From Ruegeria arenilitoris (GTDB lineage Bacteria; Pseudomonadota; Alphaproteobacteria; Rhodobacterales; Rhodobacteraceae), in NCBI RefSeq assembly GCF_042675705.1, contig NZ_JBHTJJ010000006.1: a stretch of DNA of 64,000 bases; one strand, 5' to 3'. The notes under the pieces were generated by a model. The model ran no database searches. It was not told where the DNA came from and was given only the letters and a program-made list of their open reading frames with translations. The position numbers and the translations under genes were made by a program. Shown here piece by piece: positions 16,593 through 24,214 of the stretch (the stretch's first letter is position 1; each line of letters opens with the position of its first letter).

Positions 16593-17237
16593 TTACGCAG
16601 GCTGTGCGGTCAGGCGGGCGACGATCACCTTGAAGGGGATCAGTGCGACCAAGGCCAGCGACAGCTTCACCAGCCAGTCGGCAAAGGCCAGCGTCACCCA
16701 TAGGGGCGCCTCGGGGCCCGACAGCATGAAGGGCACCGGCTCCCACGCCCAGTTGATGGCCGCATCCGCATCGGCGCCGAAGACGGTCACCGAGGCCGAG
16801 AACGCGATTGTGAAGAAGATCGCTGTATCCAGCGCCGACCCGACTAGTGTGGACACCAGCGGCGCGCGCCACCAGCGGCCTTCACGCATGGCGTTGAACA
16901 CGGTGACGTCGGTCAGCTGCGCGATCAGGAACGCGGTTCCCGAAGCCACGGCGATGCGCAACGGCACGGCGGCGTAGGTGAAGCCGTCACCCTGCAGCAT
17001 GATCTGGCTGCCGATCAGCGAGCAGATCACGCCGGTGACGAAGCCGGCGAACACGACCTTGCGGGCCGGGCCCACGCCATAGACGCGGTTCATGATGTCG
17101 GTGACCAGAAAGGCCAGCGGATAGGTGAAGGCACCCCAGGTCAACAGCCCGTCAAAGATCAGGAACTGGACCAGGATGTTCGAGGCCACGACGATGGCGG
17201 CCATGGCAATAATACCGGGGATAAAGTTGCGTTGCAT
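16593..17237 (-). CDS. yhhQ: Queuosine precursor transporter (VUT/YhhQ family)
   Basis: Integral membrane protein thought to import the queuosine precursor preQ0/preQ1 for tRNA modification. 214 aa with about six hydrophobic segments. Family motifs seen: WGAFTYPLAFLVTDIMNRVYG, ARKVVFAGF, and SALDTAIFFTIAF. The start at 17237 (MQRNFIPG) is chosen from the family N-terminus; its ribosome-binding site is weak, and the in-frame start 20 codons upstream adds a non-hydrophobic stretch. I looked for a preQ1 riboswitch in the 91-bp leader and did not see one. Precursor specificity is from the family, not the sequence. Confidence 0.85.
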   Translation of the reverse strand: MQRNFIPGIIAMAAIVVASNILVQFLIFDGLLTWGAFTYPLAFLVTDIMNRVYGVGPARKVVFAGFVTGVICSLIGSQIMLQGDGFTYAAVPLRIAVASGTAFLIAQLTDVTVFNAMREGRWWRAPLVSTLVGSALDTAIFFTIAFSASVTVFGADADAAINWAWEPVPFMLSGPEAPLWVTLAFADWLVKLSLALVALIPFKVIVARLTAQPA

Positions 17238-17328
17238 GTTCTGATGCCCGTTTTGACAAGGTAGCGGCGACTTGGCCAAGGGACCGTCCCAAGGCAAGCC
17301 GCGCTTCTAGACCCGGGATCGGCCCGTG

Positions 17329-18213
17329 TCAATCCGGCAGCAGATACTCGACCAGTTCGGTACGCTGCAGCGCCAGAAAGTTGTCGTCCGAGATCATCGT
17401 GGCCCGCAATCGCCCCTGCCCGTCGCGCCAGACCGACAGCCCCTCGAGATTGTCATGGGTTCCGGTTCCGGTCTGGAACAGGATTTCCTCGGCCGTAGTT
17501 GTATCACCCGCGATCTGCCACCGACGCAAACGCGACCGGAACCCGGTCAGCGAGACCGCGCGTTCCAGCACGTAGAACCGCCCGTCCGGGCCGAAATCGG
17601 CCGCTACGGGCAGAAAACCGTCCCGCTGGATAAGGACGAAGGGCGTGGACCAGGCGCGCCCGTCCCAGCGATAGACCGGAATGTCGCCATTTGCCGTACG
17701 GCTTTTCTCGGGCAGCGTGTACAGGCGGCCCTGCGTGTCGATGGCCAGCCCCTCGAACGAACCATTCTGGTCGAGCCCGTCAAAGGCCTTGGGGCGCGGC
17801 AGCACCTGCGCATGGGCACCGGGCACGGCATAACGGGCCACGCGATGCACGCCTTCGAACGAAATGTAGAAGCTGCCGTCAGGCGCCAGCGCCAGCCCCT
17901 CGGAGTCACCCGAGCTGCCGGGCATGATCCGTCCCCGGCTGGACAGAACCGGCCAGTGGCCAACAATACGGATGCCGACAATCTGATCGCCATCCCGGTC
18001 GATGCGGACCGATGCCAGAGTGGAGCGGTCGCTCAGCACCCATGCGCGCTGCCCGTCATCCGAGACATGGATGGCGGAAAACCCGCCGAACCAGTCATGG
18101 CCGGCGCGCCATGCAAAGCTGCCCAGATATTCAGCCGATTTGACTTCGACCGCCCAGGCGGAGCCGGCCAGAAACAGGCTGGCGATCAGTTGGATTGCAA
18201 GACGGCGGCGCAT
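17329..18213 (-). CDS. Exported esterase-like activity of phytase family protein (beta-propeller)
   Basis: 294 aa with a signal peptide (MRRRLAIQLIASLFLAGSAWA) followed by a repetitive beta-propeller-like body. Recurrent motifs of the family are FGGFSAIHVSDDG, GDSEGLALAPDGSFYISFE, GSFEGLAIDTQGRLYTLPE and HDNLEGLSVWRDGQGR. The family name (phytase-like esterase) rests on few characterised members, so the activity should be read as unknown hydrolase or lactonase-like. Its first 28 bp overlap the end of mepA, implying co-transcription and possibly a periplasmic envelope role. Confidence 0.8.
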   Translation of the reverse strand: MRRRLAIQLIASLFLAGSAWAVEVKSAEYLGSFAWRAGHDWFGGFSAIHVSDDGQRAWVLSDRSTLASVRIDRDGDQIVGIRIVGHWPVLSSRGRIMPGSSGDSEGLALAPDGSFYISFEGVHRVARYAVPGAHAQVLPRPKAFDGLDQNGSFEGLAIDTQGRLYTLPEKSRTANGDIPVYRWDGRAWSTPFVLIQRDGFLPVAADFGPDGRFYVLERAVSLTGFRSRLRRWQIAGDTTTAEEILFQTGTGTHDNLEGLSVWRDGQGRLRATMISDDNFLALQRTELVEYLLPD

Positions 18214-19049
18214 TGCTGGGGCAGATCCGCCAGAACATACTCACGCCGTTTCTTCGGAGGCGGCGCGTTGGGGTCGGGCGGCGGCGGGTTCAGGATGTTG
18301 CGCACCCACTGCTCGGCCTCGGCGCAGCCGTCACCCTTGGGCGGCGGATCCTGATTGACGCACCCGCGCGAGCCGCGCGGGCAGTTCAGCCGGACGTGGA
18401 AGTGATAATGATGCCCCCACCAGGGCCGGATCTTGCGCAGATAGGCTCGATTGCCCTTTTCTTCCTTGCACATCTGCACCTTGGCGCCCGGAAACACGAA
18501 GATACGGGCCACGCGTTTGTCCTTGGCCGCCTCGCGCAGGATGGCGTGGTGCTGTTTCGTCCAGTTGCCGTTCACATAGGCGCCGTTCGCGCGCCGCAAG
18601 GAGACCGACGAGATGTTCTCGCGCGCCTTGCGCGACAGGCGCATGTTGTCACCGGGCAGCATCCAGATGTCGATGTCCAGGCCCAGCTGGTGGCTGCGGT
18701 GGCCCGAGGTCATCGGCCCGCCCCGCGGCTGGCTGATATCCCCGATGTAAAGCCCGTTCCATCCCGGTTGTCTCGCCGCAAAACGGCTGAGGTCCTGCAC
18801 AAAGTCGATGGCTTGCGGATGGCCCCAGTTGCGGTTGCGCGACAGCCGCATCGCCTGCCAGGTGGGTCCGGTTTCGGGCAGTTGCACCGATCCGGCCGCG
18901 CATCCGCGCGAATAACTGCCGAAAGCGGCCGATTTTTGTTGCGAACTGTACTTCTGAGCCCCGAACAACTGCTTGGCCAGCGGTTGGGCCCCTGCAGCCC
19001 CGGCCAGCGCAATTCCTGCCAAAAATACCAAAAAACGTAATGAAATCAT
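18186..19049 (-). CDS. mepA: Penicillin-insensitive murein endopeptidase
   Basis: Periplasmic metallo-endopeptidase (LAS family, M74) that cuts D-Ala-mDAP cross-links in peptidoglycan. 287 aa with signal peptide MISLRFLVFLAGIALAGAAGA. Zinc-site motifs are present: SGHRSHQLGLDIDIW (His and Asp ligands) near residue 115 and PWWGHHYHFHVRLNCP near 211. The start at 19049 overlaps the MFS stop by 4 bp (ATGA); the longer open frame upstream is an out-of-frame reading of the MFS gene. The trio MFS carrier-mepA-phytase-like protein is one coupled unit. Confidence 0.93.
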   Translation of the reverse strand: MISLRFLVFLAGIALAGAAGAQPLAKQLFGAQKYSSQQKSAAFGSYSRGCAAGSVQLPETGPTWQAMRLSRNRNWGHPQAIDFVQDLSRFAARQPGWNGLYIGDISQPRGGPMTSGHRSHQLGLDIDIWMLPGDNMRLSRKARENISSVSLRRANGAYVNGNWTKQHHAILREAAKDKRVARIFVFPGAKVQMCKEEKGNRAYLRKIRPWWGHHYHFHVRLNCPRGSRGCVNQDPPPKGDGCAEAEQWVRNILNPPPPDPNAPPPKKRREYVLADLPQQCAAVLQSN

Positions 19050-20413
19050 CTGCTCTGATCCCCTTCCGGTTTGACCCAGCGCATTAGGAACAATCCCAGA
19101 ATAAACAACCCGACGATCGGAGACACCCCCAACCGCGCGCTGCCGGTCGCGGTTGTTGCAATTCCGATCAGCAAAGGCGCGGCAAATGCGGTGGCCCGGC
19201 CCGACAGACCATACAGCCCAAAGCTCTCGACCGGGGCAGCCGGGTCGGTGTGGCGCACCATCAGCGACCGGCTGGCCGATTGCAGGATGCCGCCCATCCC
19301 GCCGATCAGGATGCCACAGCCAAAGAACACCATGTCCGGCAGGCCCGAGCCTTGGGGCAGGGCGATGCCGAAGATCTGCGTCCGGTCCATCGACACGATG
19401 GTGGTGCAGACCAGAATCAGGACCCAGATCGCAGTCAGGATCACCGGCTTGGGGCCGAATTTCCGGTCCAGCTTGCCGCCGATCCAGGCAAAAACCGCCG
19501 AGGCCAGCACGCTGATGATGCCGAAGACGCCGATCTTGATCAGGTCCCATTCCAGCACCAGCCGCGCATAGACGCCGCCGAAACTGTACAGCCCGTTCAG
19601 CGCATCCCGGTAGAACATTGACGAGCCCAGATAGCTGGCAAGGCTGACACGGTGCCGCAAGGCGGCCACGGATTTTCCCAGCAGGCGCAGCGCCTCGGAT
19701 ACGCTGCCCTTTTTGTCGACCGCCGGATCGTCGCGAACCCACAGGAAATACGGGACCATGAACAGGATGAACCACCCGGCGGTGAACGGCCCCACGAAAC
19801 GCGTACCTTCCCGCGCGCCGGCGTCCAGCCCGAACAGCGGCTCCATCCCGATCAGCGTCTTGCCGTTGGGCTGCTCGACGAACAGCGCCAGCATGATCGC
19901 AAGGGAAATCAGCCCGCCGAAATAGCCGAAGGCAAAGCCCGAGCCCGAGATCTCGCCCACCTCGCTGTCGTCCCCCAGATCGGGCAGTTGCGAGTTGATG
20001 AAGATCAGCGCGTATTCGGCCCCCACGAAGCCCAGACCGAAGGCCGACAGCATCAGCCACATGTTCGACCCGTCCGGCAGCGTGAACCACAGCGCCGCAG
20101 ACCCCACGGCATACATCACCGAAAAGGCAAAGATCCACGGGATGCGCCGCCCCGAGACATCGGCCATCGCCCCCAAGAGCGGCGCGCCGAAGGCGATGAT
20201 CAGCCCGGTGATCGTCAGGCAGTTGGCCCAGACCGTCTGCGCCTGCGCGGCGGCGGCTTCGGCATCCATCCCGGCGGTTGCATAATATTCGGCGGCAACG
20301 CCGGCGAAATACGGACCAAAGACAAAGGTTACCAACAGGGTGTGATACGGCTGGCTGGCCCAGTCGAAGAACCACCAGCCCCAGATGCGCCTGCGCTTGG
20401 AAATCTCTGCCAT
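19046..20413 (-). CDS. MFS transporter, UMF1/Atg22-like
   Basis: 455-aa membrane protein with about 12 hydrophobic segments. The opening KRRRIWGWWFFDWASQPYHTL and GPYFAG are typical of the Atg22/UMF1 branch of the major facilitator superfamily (vacuolar amino-acid effluxers in yeast; function unknown in bacteria). It is first in a coupled operon with mepA. A role in recovering or exporting peptidoglycan breakdown products is a reasonable but unproven guess. Confidence 0.85.
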   Translation of the reverse strand: MAEISKRRRIWGWWFFDWASQPYHTLLVTFVFGPYFAGVAAEYYATAGMDAEAAAAQAQTVWANCLTITGLIIAFGAPLLGAMADVSGRRIPWIFAFSVMYAVGSAALWFTLPDGSNMWLMLSAFGLGFVGAEYALIFINSQLPDLGDDSEVGEISGSGFAFGYFGGLISLAIMLALFVEQPNGKTLIGMEPLFGLDAGAREGTRFVGPFTAGWFILFMVPYFLWVRDDPAVDKKGSVSEALRLLGKSVAALRHRVSLASYLGSSMFYRDALNGLYSFGGVYARLVLEWDLIKIGVFGIISVLASAVFAWIGGKLDRKFGPKPVILTAIWVLILVCTTIVSMDRTQIFGIALPQGSGLPDMVFFGCGILIGGMGGILQSASRSLMVRHTDPAAPVESFGLYGLSGRATAFAAPLLIGIATTATGSARLGVSPIVGLFILGLFLMRWVKPEGDQSR

Positions 20414-20544
20414 CTCTGCCCCTTGCCTGCTTTTGATTTCATAAGACGGGCCTTTGGGGCATTTCGCAAGCGTTCTGTGACTGCGGGCTTGCCTAATGCC
20501 ACTTGGGCACTTAGGTCTCAGGCCGTACGGAAAACGAGGTGCCC

Positions 20545-20832
20545 ATGCTGTCGCTGATCCAAATCCTGCTGCTGATCCTGGACATCGTCTGGTTCATCAT
20601 CCTGGCCCATGTGATCATGAGCTGGCTGATCAACTTCCAGGTCCTGAACCTGCATCAACAGCTGGTCGCCCAGATCTGGTACGGACTGAACCGCCTGCTC
20701 GAACCGATCTACGGCCCGATCCGCCGCATTCTGCCCAACATGGGCGGTCTGGACCTGACGCCGCTGGTGGTGCTGATCGGCGTCTATGCGCTGCGGATCG
20801 TCCTCATCAACAACGCGGTCTATTTCTACTGA
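20545..20832 (+). CDS. YggT family membrane protein
   Basis: 95 aa with two hydrophobic segments (about residues 3-28 and 68-92) and the family core FEVLN-like NFQVLN, LEPIYGPIRRILPNMGGLDLTP. YggT proteins are linked to cell-envelope and division functions and osmotic tolerance; no enzymatic activity is known. The ATG at 20545 is preferred over GTG at 20539 because GAGG lies 5 nt upstream. Confidence 0.88.
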   Translation: MLSLIQILLLILDIVWFIILAHVIMSWLINFQVLNLHQQLVAQIWYGLNRLLEPIYGPIRRILPNMGGLDLTPLVVLIGVYALRIVLINNAVYFY

Positions 20833-20908
20833 CCTCTTGTTCCCTGATTCCGACTGTGTGATTGTCCGTTCAAGAGCAGTCAAATCTTGAAACAGGGCAC
20901 CCCCGCAC

Positions 20909-22948
20909 ATGTTCGACGCCGCGCCTCTGCTGCGAGATGTCTTTGGATTCGATGACTTCCGCCCCGGGCAGGAAGAGATCGTCGATGCCGTGACCGCCGG
21001 CGAGAACGTGCTGGCGATCATGCCCACCGGGGGCGGCAAATCTCTGTGTTTTCAACTGCCTGCCCTGCTGCGCGAGGGGGTCACGGTGGTGATCTCGCCG
21101 CTGATCGCCCTGATGCGCGACCAGGTGCGCGGGCTGCAAGAAGCCGGGGTCGAGGCTGGTGCGCTGACCTCGGGCAATACGCCCGAGGAAACCGACGCCG
21201 TGTGGGAGGCACTCGAAGCCGGGCGACTGAAATTGCTCTACATGGCGCCCGAACGGCTGGCGGCGGGTTCGGCGCTGGGGATGCTGCGGCGGATCAATGT
21301 CAGCCTGATCGCCGTCGATGAGGCGCATTGCGTCAGCCAGTGGGGCCATGATTTCCGCCCCGACTATCTGCGGATCGGAGAGCTGCGCCGCGCGCTGAAC
21401 GTGCCCTTGGCCGCTTTCACCGCCACGGCGGATGCGGAAACCCAGGACGAGATCGTCGAGAAACTGTTCGACGGCACGCCCCCGCGCAAGTTCCTGCGTG
21501 GCTTCGACCGGCCGAACATCCACCTGGCCTTTGCCGCGAAGGACAGCCCGCGCAAGCAGATCCTTGATTTCGCCGACGCCCGCCGGGGCCAGTCGGGCAT
21601 CGTCTATTGCGGCACCCGCAACAAGACCGAAGTGCTGGCGCAGGCCCTGCGCGAACAGGGCCACAGCGCCTGCCACTATCACGGCGGGATGGAAGCCGAA
21701 GACCGCCGCATCGTCGAAACCCGCTTCGCGCGCGAGGACGGGCTGATCGTGGTGGCCACCGTGGCCTTTGGCATGGGTATCGACAAGCCCGACATCCGCT
21801 GGGTCGCCCATGCGGACCTGCCGAAATCGATCGAGGCCTATTACCAGGAAATCGGCCGCGCCGGCCGCGACGGTGGGCCGGCGGAGACCCTGACTCTGTT
21901 CGGCCCCGACGACATCCGCCTGCGCCGCAGCCAGATCGACGAGGGGTTGGCCCCGCCTGAACGCCGCGCCGCAGATCATGCCCGCCTGAACGCGCTGCTG
22001 GGTCTGGCCGAGGCGCTGCACTGCCGCCGCCAGACCCTGCTGGGCTATTTCGGGGAACAGGCCGAGCCCTGCGGCAAATGCGACCTGTGCGACAGCCCGC
22101 CCGAGCTGTTCGACGGCACCACCCCGGTGCGCATGGCCCTGTCGGCGATCCTGCGCACCGAGGAATGGTTCGGTTCGGGCCACCTGATCGACATCCTGCT
22201 GGGCAATGACACCGACAAGATCCGCGCCCGGCGGCATGACGAATTGCCCACCTACGGCATCGGCAAGGACTGGTCGCGCCCGCAATGGCAGGCGATCTTC
22301 CGGCAGATGATGGGCCATGACCTGGTCCGCCCCGACCCTGAACGCCACGGCGCCCTGCGCATGACCGAGGCCGCCAAGCCGATCCTGAAGGGCGACGCGC
22401 AGATCACCCTACGCAAGGACACGCTGCGCAAGGCCACCCGGCGGCCCGCGGTCAAGATGATGGTCTCGGATGAGGATGCGCCCCTGCTGTCGGCGCTCAA
22501 GGCCAAGCGCCGCGCCCTGGCCGAGGCCGCCCGTGTGCCCGCCTATGTCATCTTCCCCGACCGCACGCTGATCGAGATGGCGGAAAAACGCCCCATGACC
22601 CTGGACGAGATGGCCCGGATCGGCGGCGTGGGCGCAAAAAAACTGGACCGCTATGGCGACACCTTCCTCGAAGTAATCGCGGGCGAGGCGCAGGCGGTCC
22701 ACCCGGCGCGCCGCAAGCTGGCCGGGCGTGAACAGGGAAATATCTACGACCGTCTGCTCGAGGTGCAGGCACAGCTGGCCCGAGGCCCGGACGGGATCGA
22801 CAAACCATTGAGCTGTTCGGCCGCGCAACTGGCGAAGGTTGCGCAGATGCGGCCCGACGACGACCGCGCGCTGGAGCAAATTCTGGGCGACCGCCGCGCC
22901 GAACGTTTCGCGGCCGCCTTTCTGGACGTGCTGCGCGCGGCGGGCTAG
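20909..22948 (+). CDS. recQ: ATP-dependent DNA helicase RecQ
   Basis: 3'-5' helicase of recombination and fork repair. 679 aa with complete domains: helicase core with Walker A MPTGGGKSLCFQL (about residues 35-47), DEAH box VDEAHCVSQWGHDFRPDY (about 136), motif VI EIGRAGRDG (about 312); zinc-binding region with CGKCDLC; winged helix; and C-terminal HRDC-like region from about 520 on. It is closely followed by yaaA (34-bp gap). No LexA box was found upstream. Confidence 0.97.
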   Translation: MFDAAPLLRDVFGFDDFRPGQEEIVDAVTAGENVLAIMPTGGGKSLCFQLPALLREGVTVVISPLIALMRDQVRGLQEAGVEAGALTSGNTPEETDAVWEALEAGRLKLLYMAPERLAAGSALGMLRRINVSLIAVDEAHCVSQWGHDFRPDYLRIGELRRALNVPLAAFTATADAETQDEIVEKLFDGTPPRKFLRGFDRPNIHLAFAAKDSPRKQILDFADARRGQSGIVYCGTRNKTEVLAQALREQGHSACHYHGGMEAEDRRIVETRFAREDGLIVVATVAFGMGIDKPDIRWVAHADLPKSIEAYYQEIGRAGRDGGPAETLTLFGPDDIRLRRSQIDEGLAPPERRAADHARLNALLGLAEALHCRRQTLLGYFGEQAEPCGKCDLCDSPPELFDGTTPVRMALSAILRTEEWFGSGHLIDILLGNDTDKIRARRHDELPTYGIGKDWSRPQWQAIFRQMMGHDLVRPDPERHGALRMTEAAKPILKGDAQITLRKDTLRKATRRPAVKMMVSDEDAPLLSALKAKRRALAEAARVPAYVIFPDRTLIEMAEKRPMTLDEMARIGGVGAKKLDRYGDTFLEVIAGEAQAVHPARRKLAGREQGNIYDRLLEVQAQLARGPDGIDKPLSCSAAQLAKVAQMRPDDDRALEQILGDRRAERFAAAFLDVLRAAG

Positions 22949-22982
22949 GTATCGGCGGGCAGGCACGTACAAGGGGGTAGAT

Positions 22983-23753
22983 ATGCTGGTGGTGATCTCT
23001 CCGGCCAAACGGCTGGACTGGGCAGAACGGGACGCGACGCCGACCCAGCCCGATTTTCAGGACGACGCGATCCGGCTGGCGAAAACCGCGCGCAACCTGA
23101 CGCTGGGAGAACTAAAAAAGCTGATGAGCCTCAGCGACGATCTGGCCCGGCTGAACCGCGACCGGTTCCGCACCTTTGCCGATACCCCGCCGCCCGAGAC
23201 CACCCGCCCGGCCGCGTTGGCCTTTGCCGGCGACACCTATCAGGGGCTCGAGGCCGCCTCGCTGGACACCGACGAACTGGCCTGGGCGCAGGATCATCTG
23301 CGCATCCTGTCGGGGCTTTACGGCCTGCTGCGCCCGCTGGACGCCATTCAGCCCTATCGGCTGGAAATGGGTAGCCGGTTGAAGACCCGGCGCGGCAAGA
23401 CCCTGTATGACTACTGGCTCGACCAGCTGAGCAAGGCGCTGAACGCGCAGGCCGAGGAGATCGGCACCGACACGCTGGTGAACTGCGCCAGCCAGGAATA
23501 TTTTGGCGCCGTCGACCCCAAGGCCCTGAAACTGCGCGTCATCACGCCGGTCTTCATGGAGGACAAGGGCGGCGCGCCCAAGATCGTCAGCTTTTTCGCC
23601 AAGAAGGCTCGCGGCTCAATGGCGCGGTACATCATCCAGCACCGGTTGACCGATTTGAAGGGCCTGCGGGATTTCGACACCGGCGGCTATGTGTACCGGT
23701 CTGAGTTGTCGGAACCGGACAAACCGGTATTCGTGCGCCCCTATCAGGCCTGA
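22983..23753 (+). CDS. yaaA: Peroxide stress protein YaaA (DUF328)
   Basis: Cytosolic protein that in E. coli lowers intracellular free iron and protects DNA during peroxide stress. 256 aa, normal length. Opens with MLVVISPAKRLDW; conserved blocks RILSGLYGLLRPLDAIQPYRLEMG and NCASQEYFGAVD are seen. The start at 22983 follows GGGGG; the open frame upstream lies inside recQ. Its last 10 bp overlap the end of the convergent VOC-family gene. Confidence 0.92.
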   Translation: MLVVISPAKRLDWAERDATPTQPDFQDDAIRLAKTARNLTLGELKKLMSLSDDLARLNRDRFRTFADTPPPETTRPAALAFAGDTYQGLEAASLDTDELAWAQDHLRILSGLYGLLRPLDAIQPYRLEMGSRLKTRRGKTLYDYWLDQLSKALNAQAEEIGTDTLVNCASQEYFGAVDPKALKLRVITPVFMEDKGGAPKIVSFFAKKARGSMARYIIQHRLTDLKGLRDFDTGGYVYRSELSEPDKPVFVRPYQA

Positions 23754-24205
23754 TACAGCATCGAGGCATCATACGCCACCAGTTCGACCGTGTTGCCCTC
23801 GGGGTCCGTGGTAAACACGCCGCGCCAACCGATCCAGCCGAACCGTTCGACACGATAGGGCTGGCCGATTTGGTCATACCAGCGCATGACGGCCTCCTGT
23901 TCCGCAAAGGGAAGAGACAAGGCGACATGGTGCAGCGACGATTGCGCCCCGGTCACGGGTTTGTCGGCACCGGTGGGGTGCAAACCCGGCCGCGGCGCTG
24001 CCCCATGGTGAAAAAGCGCCAGAACCTGTGTGTGTCCTTCGAACCCATCCGCAATCCGAAAGAATGTGATGGCGCTGTTATGGCCGCCATGCAGGCGGGT
24101 CAGCCCGATGACGTTTTCATAGAAATCAACCATCGCTGCCATGTCGGCGCAGCGTATTGCGATTTCACCCAAAGCGCGGGGGCGAAAACCTCGTTCCTGT
24201 GACAT
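23744..24205 (-). CDS. VOC family protein (glyoxalase/dioxygenase fold)
   Basis: 153 aa, one vicinal-oxygen-chelate module: LGEIAIRCADMAAMVDFYENVIGL at the start (quoted region spans residues 11-34), a central SSLHHVALSLPFAEQEAVM strand, and a C-terminal FTTDPEGNTVELVAYD metal-site strand. Members include glyoxalases, ring-cleavage dioxygenases and antibiotic-resistance proteins; which applies here is not evident. It lies 10 bp after the histidine kinase gene on the same strand and is probably co-transcribed with it. Confidence 0.8.
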   Translation of the reverse strand: MSQERGFRPRALGEIAIRCADMAAMVDFYENVIGLTRLHGGHNSAITFFRIADGFEGHTQVLALFHHGAAPRPGLHPTGADKPVTGAQSSLHHVALSLPFAEQEAVMRWYDQIGQPYRVERFGWIGWRGVFTTDPEGNTVELVAYDASMLYQA

Positions 24206-24214
24206 GGCGTCAGC

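Noticed and set aside
17238..17328. preQ1 riboswitch in the yhhQ leader
   Set aside because: The 91-bp leader lacks the compact stem-loop plus A-rich tail of the known preQ1 classes.
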